Below are positions 1-8,715 of a DNA stretch of 64,000 nucleotides, piece by piece (positions within the stretch are counted from its first letter, which is position 1; the number at the start of each line of letters is the position of its first letter). Location: NCBI RefSeq assembly GCF_900457465.1, contig NZ_UAUU01000011.1, forward strand, positions 1,302,001-1,366,000. Direction: 5' to 3'. The notes beneath the pieces are model-generated. The model did not search any database. It saw only the letters and a program-made list of their open reading frames with translations, and was not told where the DNA came from. Made by a program: the position numbers and the translations under genes. Origin of the DNA: Sphingobacterium multivorum (GTDB taxonomy: Bacteria; Bacteroidota; Bacteroidia; Sphingobacteriales; Sphingobacteriaceae).

Positions 1-668
1 CAAATATTAAAGCAGCCGTTGAGGCAGGTATATTAAATTATGGCAAGGTTGATGGGATCTCGACTGCCCCGGAATTTCTTGAAAAGATTATTGCCGTATT
101 CAATACGGAAGCAAGTTATTTAGAGAAATTAGAACTGTTGGATCAATCTTTTGATGATTATCCACTTTTTGATGAGTTGCGTGAGGTTTATGTAGACCTT
201 TTACTCATGAACTTTTTCTCCAATGATGTTTTAAAGCTTGAAGATGACTATTTGGATTCCGAGGAATGGGAGGCTATAGAAGATGAAACTATAGATAGGG
301 GAACAGAATTGTTGAATATTTTTCTTTATTTAGGGGAATGCAAGGACGATGAGATTGAACCTGAATTGGATGATTTCTTAAAGGAATTTTTATTAGTTGA
401 TGAAGATGAATTTCAGGATGAGCATGAAATTTATGAAGATATCATTGCCAATCAAATTGTAGTAGATAGCCCGTATGCTGAAATTGCAAAAGTAGGAAAA
501 GGATTAAATCCGAGAAGTGAAGTCTACGAACTTTTTTATCCTATCATGAGCTTCTTTAGTGAGTTGAAACCATCTGAAAAACAATTTGAAGAGTATGCAG
601 AAGCGTCTTCCAATAAGGCATTTGATATTGCACTTTACCAAATAATTAGTACTTACTATAACAAATAA
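1..668 (+). CDS. hypothetical acidic protein, 5' end missing
   Basis: The open frame runs from the first full codon at position 3 to a TAA at 666-668, so the N-terminus lies outside the window. A TTG at 138 is in frame but is not the likely start, because coding continues upstream of it (KAAVEAGILNYGKVDG). The visible 221 residues are strongly acidic, rich in Leu and Phe, with no signal peptide or membrane segment, so it is probably a soluble helical protein. I recognise no family. It ends 5 bases before the DUF4199 gene, so the two are probably co-transcribed. Function unknown. Confidence 0.75.
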   Translation, partial: NIKAAVEAGILNYGKVDGISTAPEFLEKIIAVFNTEASYLEKLELLDQSFDDYPLFDELREVYVDLLLMNFFSNDVLKLEDDYLDSEEWEAIEDETIDRGTELLNIFLYLGECKDDEIEPELDDFLKEFLLVDEDEFQDEHEIYEDIIANQIVVDSPYAEIAKVGKGLNPRSEVYELFYPIMSFFSELKPSEKQFEEYAEASSNKAFDIALYQIISTYYNK

Positions 669-673
669 TTTTT

Positions 674-1276
674 ATGGCAGATTCAATCAACCAAAGTAAT
701 GTAGGATTTGATGCGGTAATTGACAAAAAGAAAAGTATTATTTACGGTGTTATCCTGGGAATAATTTCTTTCATTCTCGGATTAGTCGTCTTGTTTGTTG
801 TCAAAGACTTAAATTCCTTTTGGGGGGTAATGTCGATGTCATTTATTGTTAATACTGGTCTTTTTGTTATTATTTCTGCGCTTTTCGCTTTCTCTCTTAG
901 GAAAGCAAATGGCGGATACTGGAATTTTTCTATAGCATTAAAATCCATATTTATGATGCTTGCTATTTCCACTATTATTTCAACAATTGGGACACAGGCG
1001 TATGTTAATTTCATTAATCCAACTTTACAAGAAAAGGTGGTGACACATACAATTAATGTTACAATTGAGTATATGGAAAAGAACAATGTGCCGGATGAGG
1101 TTATCGATTCAAAAATCGCGGAACTTGAAAAGCAAGTTGATGCTATTGGAAAGATAACGCTAGGGCAGGTGCTCAAAGGGTTGGCTATCACGCTGATGTT
1201 TCAATTTGTTTTTGCATTACTATTATCAGCCTTGACAAAACGAGAAAAATTGGTGATCAAACAAGAGACCAATTAG
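674..1276 (+). CDS. DUF4199 domain-containing membrane protein
   Basis: A 200-residue integral membrane protein with four predicted segments near residues 21-43, 48-72, 84-104 and 163-186, and a charged extramembrane stretch between the third and fourth. Size and layout match DUF4199, a family common in Bacteroidota whose function is unknown. The ATG follows the previous stop by 5 bases. In this phylum the family often sits beside glycosyltransferase genes, as here, which suggests a cell-envelope role, but that is only an inference from position. A hairpin follows at 1304-1330. Confidence 0.8.
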   Translation: MADSINQSNVGFDAVIDKKKSIIYGVILGIISFILGLVVLFVVKDLNSFWGVMSMSFIVNTGLFVIISALFAFSLRKANGGYWNFSIALKSIFMMLAISTIISTIGTQAYVNFINPTLQEKVVTHTINVTIEYMEKNNVPDEVIDSKIAELEKQVDAIGKITLGQVLKGLAITLMFQFVFALLLSALTKREKLVIKQETN

Positions 1277-1303
1277 TGTTTAATAAAATAAAATTGACCC
1301 TAT

Positions 1304-1333
1304 AAGGTATTACTGAAAAAGTAATACCTTTGT
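1304..1333 (+). terminator. hairpin after the DUF4199 gene, weak terminator
   Basis: An 11-bp perfect inverted repeat (AAGGTATTACT and its complement) with a GAAAA loop follows the stop codon by about 27 bases. Only a short T run follows, so it could be a weak intrinsic terminator or a processing site. Confidence 0.4.
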
Positions 1334-1374
1334 TGGTATTATAATACTACATTTTTAGCATGATTAACATTCAC

Positions 1375-2325
1375 ATGGATATTTCTGTTGTTGTTCCTTT
1401 ATTTAATGAAGAAGAATCCTTACCCGAATTGACAGCTTGGATCGACCGCGTTATGGCGGCCAATCATTTTTCCTATGAAATTATTTTAGTTGATGATGGG
1501 AGTAAAGATAATTCTTGGAAAGTTATCGAAGAGTTGAAGTTAAAGAACACGAATATTTCTGCGATAAAGTTCCGACGCAATTACGGAAAATCTGCGGCTT
1601 TAAATGTAGGCTTTGCTGCTGCACAGGGCGATGTGGTTATTACAATGGATGCAGATCTACAGGATAGTCCAGATGAGATTCCTGAACTGTATGATCGGAT
1701 CGTGAATAAGGGAGCGGATTTAGTATCGGGTTGGAAGCAAAAACGCTATGACCCATTGACCAAAACAATCCCAACCAAATTATTCAATGGGGTGACAAGA
1801 TCGATGTCTGGAATTTATAACCTGCATGATTTTAATTGTGGTCTTAAAGCTTATAAAAAAGATGTTGTCAAAAACATCGAAGTTTATGGCGAGATGCATC
1901 GTTATATCCCTGTTATTGCGAAATGGGCAGGATTTACCAATATACAGGAACAGGTAGTACAGCATTACCCACGTAAATATGGTACCACCAAATTTGGCCC
2001 GGGTCGTTTTGTGAAAGGTTTCTTGGATTTATTATCCATATTTTTTGTCGGGAAATTTTCGAAAAGACCGATGCACTTTTTTGGTGTTATGGGCGTGATT
2101 AGTTTTCTTGCAGGTTTATTTATCTCCATTTATTTAATTTGCCACAAATTGATGAGTATCGCCAGCGGCACACCATTTAGAGATATAACAGATCAACCTT
2201 TATTTTTCTTTGCGCTGACAGCGATTATTTTGGGAACACAATTATTTCTGACTGGTTTTTTGGCTGAGTTAGTGTCTAGAAGCAGCTCCGATCGGAATGA
2301 TTATCAAATTGAGAAAGTCATTTAA
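1375..2325 (+). CDS. glycosyltransferase family 2, DPM1/GtrB-like
   Basis: A processive-type family 2 glycosyltransferase that would move a sugar from a nucleotide donor to a lipid or glycan acceptor at the inner membrane. The N-terminal GT-A domain opens with ISVVVPLFNEEESLPEL, followed by VDDGSKDNS and the metal-binding region TMDADLQDSPDE. Two membrane helices near residues 225-255 and 270-300 anchor the C-terminus, as in GtrB and polyprenyl-phosphate glycosyltransferases. I prefer the ATG at 1375, which places the conserved strand at residue 3; an in-frame ATG at 1360 would add five residues. A GT4 gene follows 6 bases later. The exact acceptor cannot be told from sequence. Confidence 0.88.
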   Translation: MDISVVVPLFNEEESLPELTAWIDRVMAANHFSYEIILVDDGSKDNSWKVIEELKLKNTNISAIKFRRNYGKSAALNVGFAAAQGDVVITMDADLQDSPDEIPELYDRIVNKGADLVSGWKQKRYDPLTKTIPTKLFNGVTRSMSGIYNLHDFNCGLKAYKKDVVKNIEVYGEMHRYIPVIAKWAGFTNIQEQVVQHYPRKYGTTKFGPGRFVKGFLDLLSIFFVGKFSKRPMHFFGVMGVISFLAGLFISIYLICHKLMSIASGTPFRDITDQPLFFFALTAIILGTQLFLTGFLAELVSRSSSDRNDYQIEKVI

Positions 2326-2331
2326 TTAATT

Positions 2332-3459
2332 ATGCGAATTGTGATTTTAGGGTCCGCTTATCCGTTAAGGGGCGGTGGGATAGCATCTTTTAATGAACGA
2401 TTGGCATTTCACTTTCAGGAAGCAGGGCATGAAGTGGACATCTATTCTTTCAGCTTACAGTATCCTAATTTCCTTTTTCCCGGAAAGTCTCAATATTCGG
2501 ATGAGCCAGCACCAACTGGCCTTCATATTAAGACCACGGTCAATTCCATTAATCCATTTAATTGGATTAAGGTAGGTAAAGAACTAAAAAAGGCAAATTA
2601 TGATTTGCTTATTGTACGATTTTGGATGCCGTTTTTTGGACCTTGTTTGGGAACAATTCAACGACAAGTTCGAAAAAATAAACATACTAAGATTGTATGC
2701 ATCGCTGATAATATCATTCCTCATGAACAACGGATAGGGGATAGCTTATTGATTCGTTATTTTTTAAAGTCTGTTGATGCTTGTCTCACCATGAGTAAAA
2801 GTGTGCTGGCAGATCTGAAAATGTTAAGCCCGAAAATGCCAGCGGTATATACGCCGCATCCACTCTATGATAACTATGGTGTACATCAGAGTAAAAAGGA
2901 AGCACGTCGATTACTTAAGATTGCCGAGGGGGATAAAGTCGTATTGTTTTTTGGTTTTATTCGTCAATACAAGGGTTTGGATATCCTCCTGGAGGCATTG
3001 GCTGATCCCAGAATACGTACCCTTGGGGTGAAATTGCTGCTCGCAGGCGAATTTTATGGTGACCCTGCTCCTTATTTGAACCTTATAAAAAAGTATAAAC
3101 TGGAAGAGTTTATTTTTATGCATACTGATTTTATTCCTAATCAGGAGGTCGGAAGGTATTTTTCAGCGGCAGATTGTGTGGTCTTGCCCTATCGGAGTGC
3201 TACACAGAGTGGAATTACGCAGGTTGCTTATCATTTTGATTTACCGATGATTGTCAGTAACGTTGGGGGATTGCCTGAATTAGTTCAGCATGAGTATGTT
3301 GGTTATGTCGTGGAACCTGATGCCCGTCAAATGGCCGACGGTATTTTTTCATTTTACCACTACAATAAAGAAGAGCAATTTAGAACAAATATTATTGACG
3401 AGAAAAAGAAATATAGCTGGGATACTTTTGGCAATGAACTCCTTAAGTTGGTCGATTGA
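2332..3459 (+). CDS. glycosyltransferase family 4
   Basis: A 375-residue GT-B glycosyltransferase. The N-terminal Rossmann half shows the glycine-rich loop GSAYPLRGGGIASFNERLA. The C-terminal half has the family's donor-binding pattern, with FFGFIRQYKGLDILLEA and, later, VLPYRSATQSGITQVAYHF and SNVGGLPELV, where the E-x7-E type donor loop is expected. No signal peptide. It lies 6 bases after the GT2 gene and is probably co-transcribed with it, suggesting joint work on an envelope glycan. Substrates are unknown. Confidence 0.87.
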   Translation: MRIVILGSAYPLRGGGIASFNERLAFHFQEAGHEVDIYSFSLQYPNFLFPGKSQYSDEPAPTGLHIKTTVNSINPFNWIKVGKELKKANYDLLIVRFWMPFFGPCLGTIQRQVRKNKHTKIVCIADNIIPHEQRIGDSLLIRYFLKSVDACLTMSKSVLADLKMLSPKMPAVYTPHPLYDNYGVHQSKKEARRLLKIAEGDKVVLFFGFIRQYKGLDILLEALADPRIRTLGVKLLLAGEFYGDPAPYLNLIKKYKLEEFIFMHTDFIPNQEVGRYFSAADCVVLPYRSATQSGITQVAYHFDLPMIVSNVGGLPELVQHEYVGYVVEPDARQMADGIFSFYHYNKEEQFRTNIIDEKKKYSWDTFGNELLKLVD

Positions 3460-3544
3460 TTGACATTCGTGATTTTATTTGTATATAAAATCAAATTTAT
3501 CTAAGTTTGGGAGACTTAGGTAGAATTTAAAAGGAGGAGAGATT

Positions 3545-3817
3545 TTGTTACCGTTTACACAAAGCAGTTTAACGAAAATAGAGGAGTTTTTCAAAGAGCA
3601 GGGGTATAAAGTGAGGTACGAGAAAGGTTCCTTTCGTACCGGTGCCTGTATGTTGCAGACGACAAAAGTGGTCGTAGTCAATAAGTTTTCGAATCTTGAA
3701 ATAAAAATCCAGTCACTGTGGAATATATTACTGGATATTGATATTGATTCGGAGGTTATTTCTGAAAAATTTCTTCCACTATATGAAGATGTGTTGAAAT
3801 CAAAAATTGTAGCTTGA
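3545..3817 (+). CDS. small conserved hypothetical protein
   Basis: A 90-residue soluble protein with a basic middle (YKVRYEKGSFRTGACML, then VVVVNKFSNLEIKI). I recall similar short proteins in many Bacteroidota but know of no function. The start is TTG: there is no in-frame ATG upstream that fits, and the sequence AAAAGGAGGAGAG ends 5 bases before it, an unusually good Shine-Dalgarno match for this phylum. The stop overlaps the next start by 4 bases (TTGA), so translation is probably coupled to the metallo-beta-lactamase-fold gene. Confidence 0.72.
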   Translation: MLPFTQSSLTKIEEFFKEQGYKVRYEKGSFRTGACMLQTTKVVVVNKFSNLEIKIQSLWNILLDIDIDSEVISEKFLPLYEDVLKSKIVA

Positions 3818-4581
3818 GAATAACATTTTTAGGAACCGGAACATCACAAGGGGTGCCAGTAATAGCATGCCAATGTCAGGTCTGTCAATCTGAAGACAAA
3901 CGTGATAAGAGATTACGTTCTTCTATTCTTATTGAATACAATCAGCATACATTGGTTGTCGATACCGGTCCTGATTTTAGATACCAGATGCTGCGCGAGA
4001 AAGTTATGCATTTGGACGCCGTATTAATGACGCACTCACATAAAGATCATATTGCGGGACTGGACGATGTTAGAGCGTTTAATTATCAGCAGCATAGTTC
4101 TATTTCAATTTATGGCACCGAAGCACTTCATGAAGCACTAAAGCGTGAATTTTATTATGCATTTACGGAAATTAAATACCCAGGAGCGCCTAGACTGGAT
4201 TTGGAAGAGATAAAGGCTGGTGTGCCATTGTCTTTATTCGGAAAGGAAATTATGCCTATCGAGGTCCTGCATTATAAAATGCCTGTGTTGGGCTTTAGAA
4301 TTGGAGATTTCGCCTATATTACTGATGCGAAGTTCATTTCTGACGAATCAAGAAAATTATTGGAAGGAGTAAAGATTCTTGTCGTAAATGCTTTACAGAA
4401 GGAATCTCATATTTCACATTTAACGTTGGAAGAGGCGATTGAATTTGCCGATGATATTCATGCCGACAAAACCTATTTTACACATATTGGACATCGAATG
4501 GGATTGCATGAAGTTGTTTCAGGAGAATTGCCCGAAAATATGTTTCTAGCCTATGACAGATTACAGTTGGATATAACCTAA
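3814..4581 (+). CDS. MBL-fold metallohydrolase, PhnP-like phosphodiesterase
   Basis: A 255-residue metallo-beta-lactamase-fold hydrolase. The metal-binding motif THSHKDHIAGLDDVRAF lies near residue 72, DTGPDF precedes it, and TDAKF and FTHIGH provide later ligands. The Cys-rich N-terminus (CQCQVCQSEDKRDKR) matches the zinc-knuckle-like start of the PhnP subfamily, which hydrolyses cyclic phosphodiesters such as phosphoribosyl 1,2-cyclic phosphate. No phn genes are nearby, so the substrate here is uncertain. The start is TTG, overlapping the upstream stop by 4 bases. Confidence 0.85.
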   Translation: MRITFLGTGTSQGVPVIACQCQVCQSEDKRDKRLRSSILIEYNQHTLVVDTGPDFRYQMLREKVMHLDAVLMTHSHKDHIAGLDDVRAFNYQQHSSISIYGTEALHEALKREFYYAFTEIKYPGAPRLDLEEIKAGVPLSLFGKEIMPIEVLHYKMPVLGFRIGDFAYITDAKFISDESRKLLEGVKILVVNALQKESHISHLTLEEAIEFADDIHADKTYFTHIGHRMGLHEVVSGELPENMFLAYDRLQLDIT

Positions 4582-4659
4582 TCTATTTAATATAAAACTA
4601 TAGTCCTTTTTTCGTTGTTATACCTATAAAAAATAAATTAGGTATTAAATTATAAGGAA

Positions 4660-4815
4660 ATGGGAAATTTACTGTACATCATCGCCGTTATTTTAGTTAT
4701 CATTTGGGCGATAAGCTTTTTTGGAGGTTATGCGGCTGGAAATAATATCATCCACATTCTTTTGGTGATTGCAATTATCGTTGTATTACTACGTGTTATT
4801 CGTGGCAATGCTTAA
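4660..4815 (+). CDS. lmo0937-family small membrane protein (DUF5670-like)
   Basis: A 51-residue protein starting MGNLLYIIAVILVIIWAISF, with two hydrophobic helices (residues 3-22 and 29-46) around a glycine-rich turn (GGYAAGNNIIH) and a basic tail (RVIRGNA). The length and the W-x3-F-F-G-G turn match the lmo0937/DUF5670 family of tiny membrane proteins, whose function is unknown. It ends 5 bases before the convergent ispD stop. No Shine-Dalgarno is seen, but AAGGAA lies right before the ATG. Confidence 0.75.
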   Translation: MGNLLYIIAVILVIIWAISFFGGYAAGNNIIHILLVIAIIVVLLRVIRGNA

Positions 4816-4819
4816 CCAT

Positions 4820-5503
4820 TTAAATTAGTTTTAAATAAAGTTGGGCAATTTGTAAGTCTTGGGGATAGGTGATTTTTATATTCTTAGAATCACCTTCAAC
4901 AATATAAATACTTTTGCCCGTTTTTTCGACCACTGAAGCATCATCTGTAAAAAGTGGATCTTCATCTTGTTGGTAGGATTTTAACAACAATGTTCCGAGG
5001 AAGACTTGTGGAGTTTGTATCAGCCAAATCTGATTTCTATCTGTGGCGGTATTTGTGGATATATTTCCTAAACGCACCGATTCAACACTCTTTTGTGCCA
5101 ATACAATTGCTTGGTGTTCGTAAGCTCCCTGAAAAGCCTTTCTAATTAAATCGTCCGAAATAATCGGACGAGCTCCATCGTGTACGGCGATGTAATCTTT
5201 AGGACCAATGTCGAAGTTTTGTTTAATGTAGTCTATACCGTTCTTTACGCTTTCGAAACGAGTTTTTCCGCCAAATGCAATATGTATTGGTCTGTCAAAC
5301 TGATACTTTACACATAACTGGTTCCAATAGCTTTCCATTGCTTCACTGATTACCAAGATAACTTCTGAAATGGTGTTGGATTGATAGAAGCGATCAATAG
5401 TATGCATCACGATCGGCAGCCCATCCAAGTTAAGAAACTGCTTTGGAAGATCGCTTTTCATCCTGTTTCCGATTCCTGCAGCAACGATTATGGCAAAATT
5501 CAT
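4820..5503 (-). CDS. ispD: 2-C-methyl-D-erythritol 4-phosphate cytidylyltransferase
   Basis: Third step of the MEP isoprenoid pathway: CTP plus methylerythritol phosphate gives CDP-methylerythritol in the cytosol. The 227-residue protein opens with the nucleotide-binding loop IIVAAGIGNRMKSDLPKQF, in which Gly, Arg and Lys are the conserved CTP-contact residues, and shows VHDGARP near residue 106 and the C-terminal TDDASVVE region. Length is normal for the family. It lies downstream of queA on the same strand, but a terminator at 5528-5565 separates them, so it may have its own promoter. Confidence 0.93.
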   Translation of the reverse strand: MNFAIIVAAGIGNRMKSDLPKQFLNLDGLPIVMHTIDRFYQSNTISEVILVISEAMESYWNQLCVKYQFDRPIHIAFGGKTRFESVKNGIDYIKQNFDIGPKDYIAVHDGARPIISDDLIRKAFQGAYEHQAIVLAQKSVESVRLGNISTNTATDRNQIWLIQTPQVFLGTLLLKSYQQDEDPLFTDDASVVEKTGKSIYIVEGDSKNIKITYPQDLQIAQLYLKLI

Positions 5504-5527
5504 GGTATTATTGAAGGGTTTTTATTT

Positions 5528-5565
5528 AAAAAAAACGTGGATAGTTATGAAGCCATCCACGTTTT
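5528..5565 (-). terminator. intrinsic terminator of queA
   Basis: On the minus strand an 11-bp stem (AAAACGTGGAT with its complement) with a 12-base loop is followed directly by a run of T. It sits 23 bases past the queA stop and upstream of ispD. Confidence 0.75.
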
Positions 5566-5587
5566 CTGTTTTTGTTATATCAAATCA

Positions 5588-6637
5588 TTAGATAATTAAC
5601 ATGGCATCACCATAGCTATAGAATCTGTATTTTTCTTTTACTGCAACTTCGTATGCATTCATGACGTTTTCGTAACCAGCGAAAGCAGCAATCATCACCA
5701 AAAGTGTAGATTCTGGCGTGTGGAAGTTTGTAATCATCGAGTTTGCAATACTGAAATCGTAAGGAGGGTAGATGAACTTACTGGTCCAGTCAGAAGCCGC
5801 TTTTAAGTGATGGTCTGCCGAAACAGAAGATTCTATTGCACGCATAGAAGTCGTTCCTACAGCACACACACGACGTTTGTTATCGATAGCTTTATTAACA
5901 ACGCGCGCAGCCTCATCAGTGATGATAAACTGTTCGGAATCCATCTTATGTTTGGTTAAATCTTCGACTTCAACGGTACGGAAAGTTCCAAGCCCAACGT
6001 GAAGAGTAACTTCTGCAAAATCAACGCCTTTTAGTTCCAAGCGTTTCATTAACTCTCTGGAGAAGTGAAGTCCCGCTGTAGGTGCAGCGACAGCCCCTTC
6101 ATTTTTTGCATAGATTGTTTGATAACGGAATTTATCTTCCGGTGTAGCTTTACGCTTGATATATTTAGGAAGCGGAGTTTCACCTAAGATTTCGATATTA
6201 CGGCGGAACTCTTCATCGGTACCGTCAAATAAAAATCTAATTGTACGACCACGAGAAGTTGTATTGTCAACCACTTCGGCAACCAATAAATCATCATCAC
6301 CGAAATATAATTTGTTGCCTACACGGATTTTACGCGCAGGGTCTACCAATACATCCCAAAGACGAAGTTCATTGTTCAATTCACGCAACAAGAAAACTTC
6401 AATCGTCGCTCCAGTTTTTTCTTTATTACCGTAAAGGCGCGCTGGAAAAACTTTAGTATTGTTTAAGATCATGACATCCTTGTCATCGAAATAATCCAAT
6501 ACATCTTTGAAAATTTTGTGTTCAATTTTACCAGTATCTCTATGTAGGACCATCAAGCGTGATTCGTCACGATTTTCAGAAGGTTCAGAAGCAAGTAATG
6601 ATTCTGGTAAGTTGAATTTAAATTGAGATAACTTCAT
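5588..6637 (-). CDS. queA: SAM:tRNA ribosyltransferase-isomerase
   Basis: Penultimate step of queuosine synthesis: it moves the ribosyl part of S-adenosylmethionine onto preQ1 at the tRNA wobble position, giving epoxyqueuosine. The 349-residue protein has the family signatures LPESLLASEPSENRDESRLMV at the start, LNNTKVFPARL, VAAPTAGLHFS, VTLHVGLGTFRTV, and AVGTTSMRAIES. Length is typical. A queE gene for the same pathway lies at 15.6 kb, so queuosine genes are dispersed here. A TAACTTTG element on the minus strand at 6714-6721 could be the promoter -7 box. Confidence 0.95.
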   Translation of the reverse strand: MKLSQFKFNLPESLLASEPSENRDESRLMVLHRDTGKIEHKIFKDVLDYFDDKDVMILNNTKVFPARLYGNKEKTGATIEVFLLRELNNELRLWDVLVDPARKIRVGNKLYFGDDDLLVAEVVDNTTSRGRTIRFLFDGTDEEFRRNIEILGETPLPKYIKRKATPEDKFRYQTIYAKNEGAVAAPTAGLHFSRELMKRLELKGVDFAEVTLHVGLGTFRTVEVEDLTKHKMDSEQFIITDEAARVVNKAIDNKRRVCAVGTTSMRAIESSVSADHHLKAASDWTSKFIYPPYDFSIANSMITNFHTPESTLLVMIAAFAGYENVMNAYEVAVKEKYRFYSYGDAMLII

Positions 6638-6713
6638 CTTTAATAATAGTATATATTAATATCTGCCTTTCAGTGCATTACAGTGCACCAAATACCAGGC
6701 TGCCAAAAGCATA

Positions 6714-6721
6714 CAAAGTTA
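6714..6721 (-). promoter_or_regulatory. possible -7 box (TAACTTTG) of queA
   Basis: The sequence matches the Bacteroidota TAnnTTTG consensus about 77 bases upstream of queA. I see no good -33 TTG at the right distance, so this is tentative. The leader between box and gene holds a GTGCA/TGCAC inverted repeat. Confidence 0.35.
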
Positions 6722-6822
6722 TAACTTTTTCGGGTATGGAAGAGCCATATTTCTAATTAATGTATATATTTTTGGGGATTTTGACATTAAATCAAAACTA
6801 TATTGTATTTTAGAATACAATT

Positions 6823-8066
6823 ATGCTATTTTTTAGATTGATATTGGAGAGTTGTCAGTTTGCTTTTTCGGCATTGAAAGACAATCGTACTCGCACCTTA
6901 CTTTCGCTGCTGGGTGTGACCATCGGTATTTTTACGATTATTGGTGTATTTTCTGCAGTAGATACCCTACGGAATAATATAGAGGAATCAGTAAAGAAGA
7001 TTGGCAGCAAAACACTGTATATCGAAAAATGGCCCTGGGATGGCGGCCCAAATTTCCCTTGGTGGAAATACTTGAATAGACCCGAACCCACATACAATAA
7101 TTACCTGGATTTAAAAAGCCGGATGACGACGGCTGAGTATATGGCGTATATGATCAATATCGGCAATACGACTATTAAATATAAAAATAATTCGGCCCAA
7201 GGCTCATCGGTTAATGCTGCGACTTACGAAAATCTTTACATTCAAAATTTGAATATTATAGATGGTCGTTACTTTGCTGAAAGTGAGTCGAGGGGTGGAG
7301 CTCTTGTAACTGTGTTGGGCGCAAATATTGCAGAGGGGCTTTTTCCTAATGAGGAACCAGTTGGCAAATATATCAATATGTTAGGCCGAAAAATTCAGGT
7401 TATTGGTGTATTAAAGAAAGAAGGAAATGGTGTATTGATTAATACCTCTCCGGATGATACAGCCTTTATTCCGTTTGAGCTGGCTAGAAATTTGGTCAAC
7501 TATGATAATTTCTCACCGAGTATAGCGATGGTTATTAAATCGAACTACACGCTTGGCGAGGCTGAGAGCGAAGCGAAAACACTTATGCGGTCGATTCGTC
7601 GTATATCACCACAACGGGAGGAGAATTTTTCCATTAACCAGACAACAATGATCACAGGTGCATTGGATCAGCTTTTTGGTATCATTAATCTGGCGGGTTT
7701 TCAATTGGTATTTTTTCAATTTTAGTCGGCGGTTTTGGCATTGCCAATATTATGTTTGTAAGTGTCAAAGAACGTACACATATCATCGGAATTCAGAAAG
7801 CGCTAGGAGCTAAAAATTTCTTTATTCTTTCACAATTTTTAGTAGAGTCTATTGTACTTTGTTTGTTGGGTGGAGGGATTGGTCTCGTTGTCGTCTATTT
7901 TTTGGCTTTTGTGGTACAAGCTTCGACTGGCGTTGCTATTGTGGTCAGTTTGAAAATGGTAATGCTTACTGTTTCACTTTCTACTTTTATTGGGTTAATA
8001 TCGGGCATTGTTCCAGCTTTAATGGCTTCTCGATTGGATCCGGTAGAAGCGATTCGGAGTAAATAA
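6823..8066 (+). pseudogene. MacB-type ABC transporter permease, frameshifted
   Basis: An ABC exporter permease of the MacB/FtsX type: first membrane helix (SLLGVTIGIFTIIGVFSAV), a periplasmic MacB core domain of about 200 residues, then three helices ending in the usual ASRLDPVEAIRSK. The frame breaks at 7697-7703: coding reads GFQLVFFQF-stop, while one added base restores AGFAIGIFSILVGGFGIANIMFVSVKERT, the conserved second helix. Restored length is about 415 residues, normal for the family. No ATPase gene is adjacent. A sequencing error is likely, since both halves are well conserved. The transported substrate is unknown. Confidence 0.85.
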
Positions 8067-8073
8067 AAAAGGT

Positions 8074-8715
8074 ATGTTTAAAAGGGCTCAATTTTCGATA
8101 TTACATGGATTTTGGCTTTTAATCTTTGCTTACAGCTGCCTGTTGATGGCTGAAATTACTTTTCGCTATCGCGGCTTCTCTCTCGATGCTAATTTCTTGA
8201 TGATTAAGCAGACCGAAATAGAATCACTTTGGTGGTATCGCTACGTGTTTTATATCCATGTTTGCACGGCTATCTTTGCCTTGCCTGCCGGCTTTACGCA
8301 GTTTAATACTTATCTATTGAATAAATATCCGCGAGTCCATCGAAGTATCGGGTATTTATATGTATTCGCCATTTTGGTTTTTGCCGCTCCTTCAGGTTTG
8401 CTTATTGGATCCGTGGCGAATGGCGGGTTAACCGCTATTATTGCCTTTGAATTATTGGGGCTTGGATGGTGCTATTTTACATGGCGGGCAGTTCGTTTGG
8501 CGAGTCAGCGAAAATTTGATAAACACCGTGATTTTATGATCCGTAGTTTTGCATTAACCTGCTCGGCATTGACCCTACGTTTTTGGAAGGTTGCTTTAGT
8601 ATACTTCTTTCAGCCCAATCCCATGGATGTTTATCAAATTATTGCATGGCTGGGATGGATACCTAATTTGTTGCTGGCGGACTTTATTATTTATCAAAAA
8701 AATCATAAATTATGA
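8074..8715 (+). CDS. DUF2306 domain-containing membrane protein
   Basis: A 213-residue membrane protein with about five helices (residues 10-28, 50-70, 88-108, 112-133, 155-175). Conserved polar residues in the middle (HRSIGYLYVFAI, KHRDFMIRSFALTCSALTLRFW) match DUF2306, a family with histidines in the membrane core reminiscent of haem-binding proteins; the function is not established. It starts 7 bases after the ABC permease and overlaps the next gene by 4 bases (ATGA), so all three are probably one transcript. Confidence 0.82.
   Translation: MFKRAQFSILHGFWLLIFAYSCLLMAEITFRYRGFSLDANFLMIKQTEIESLWWYRYVFYIHVCTAIFALPAGFTQFNTYLLNKYPRVHRSIGYLYVFAILVFAAPSGLLIGSVANGGLTAIIAFELLGLGWCYFTWRAVRLASQRKFDKHRDFMIRSFALTCSALTLRFWKVALVYFFQPNPMDVYQIIAWLGWIPNLLLADFIIYQKNHKL

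Noticed and set aside
6638..6822. Possible preQ1 riboswitch before queA
   Set aside because: The GTGCA/TGCAC repeat drew attention, but no preQ1-I or preQ1-II conserved sequence is present.
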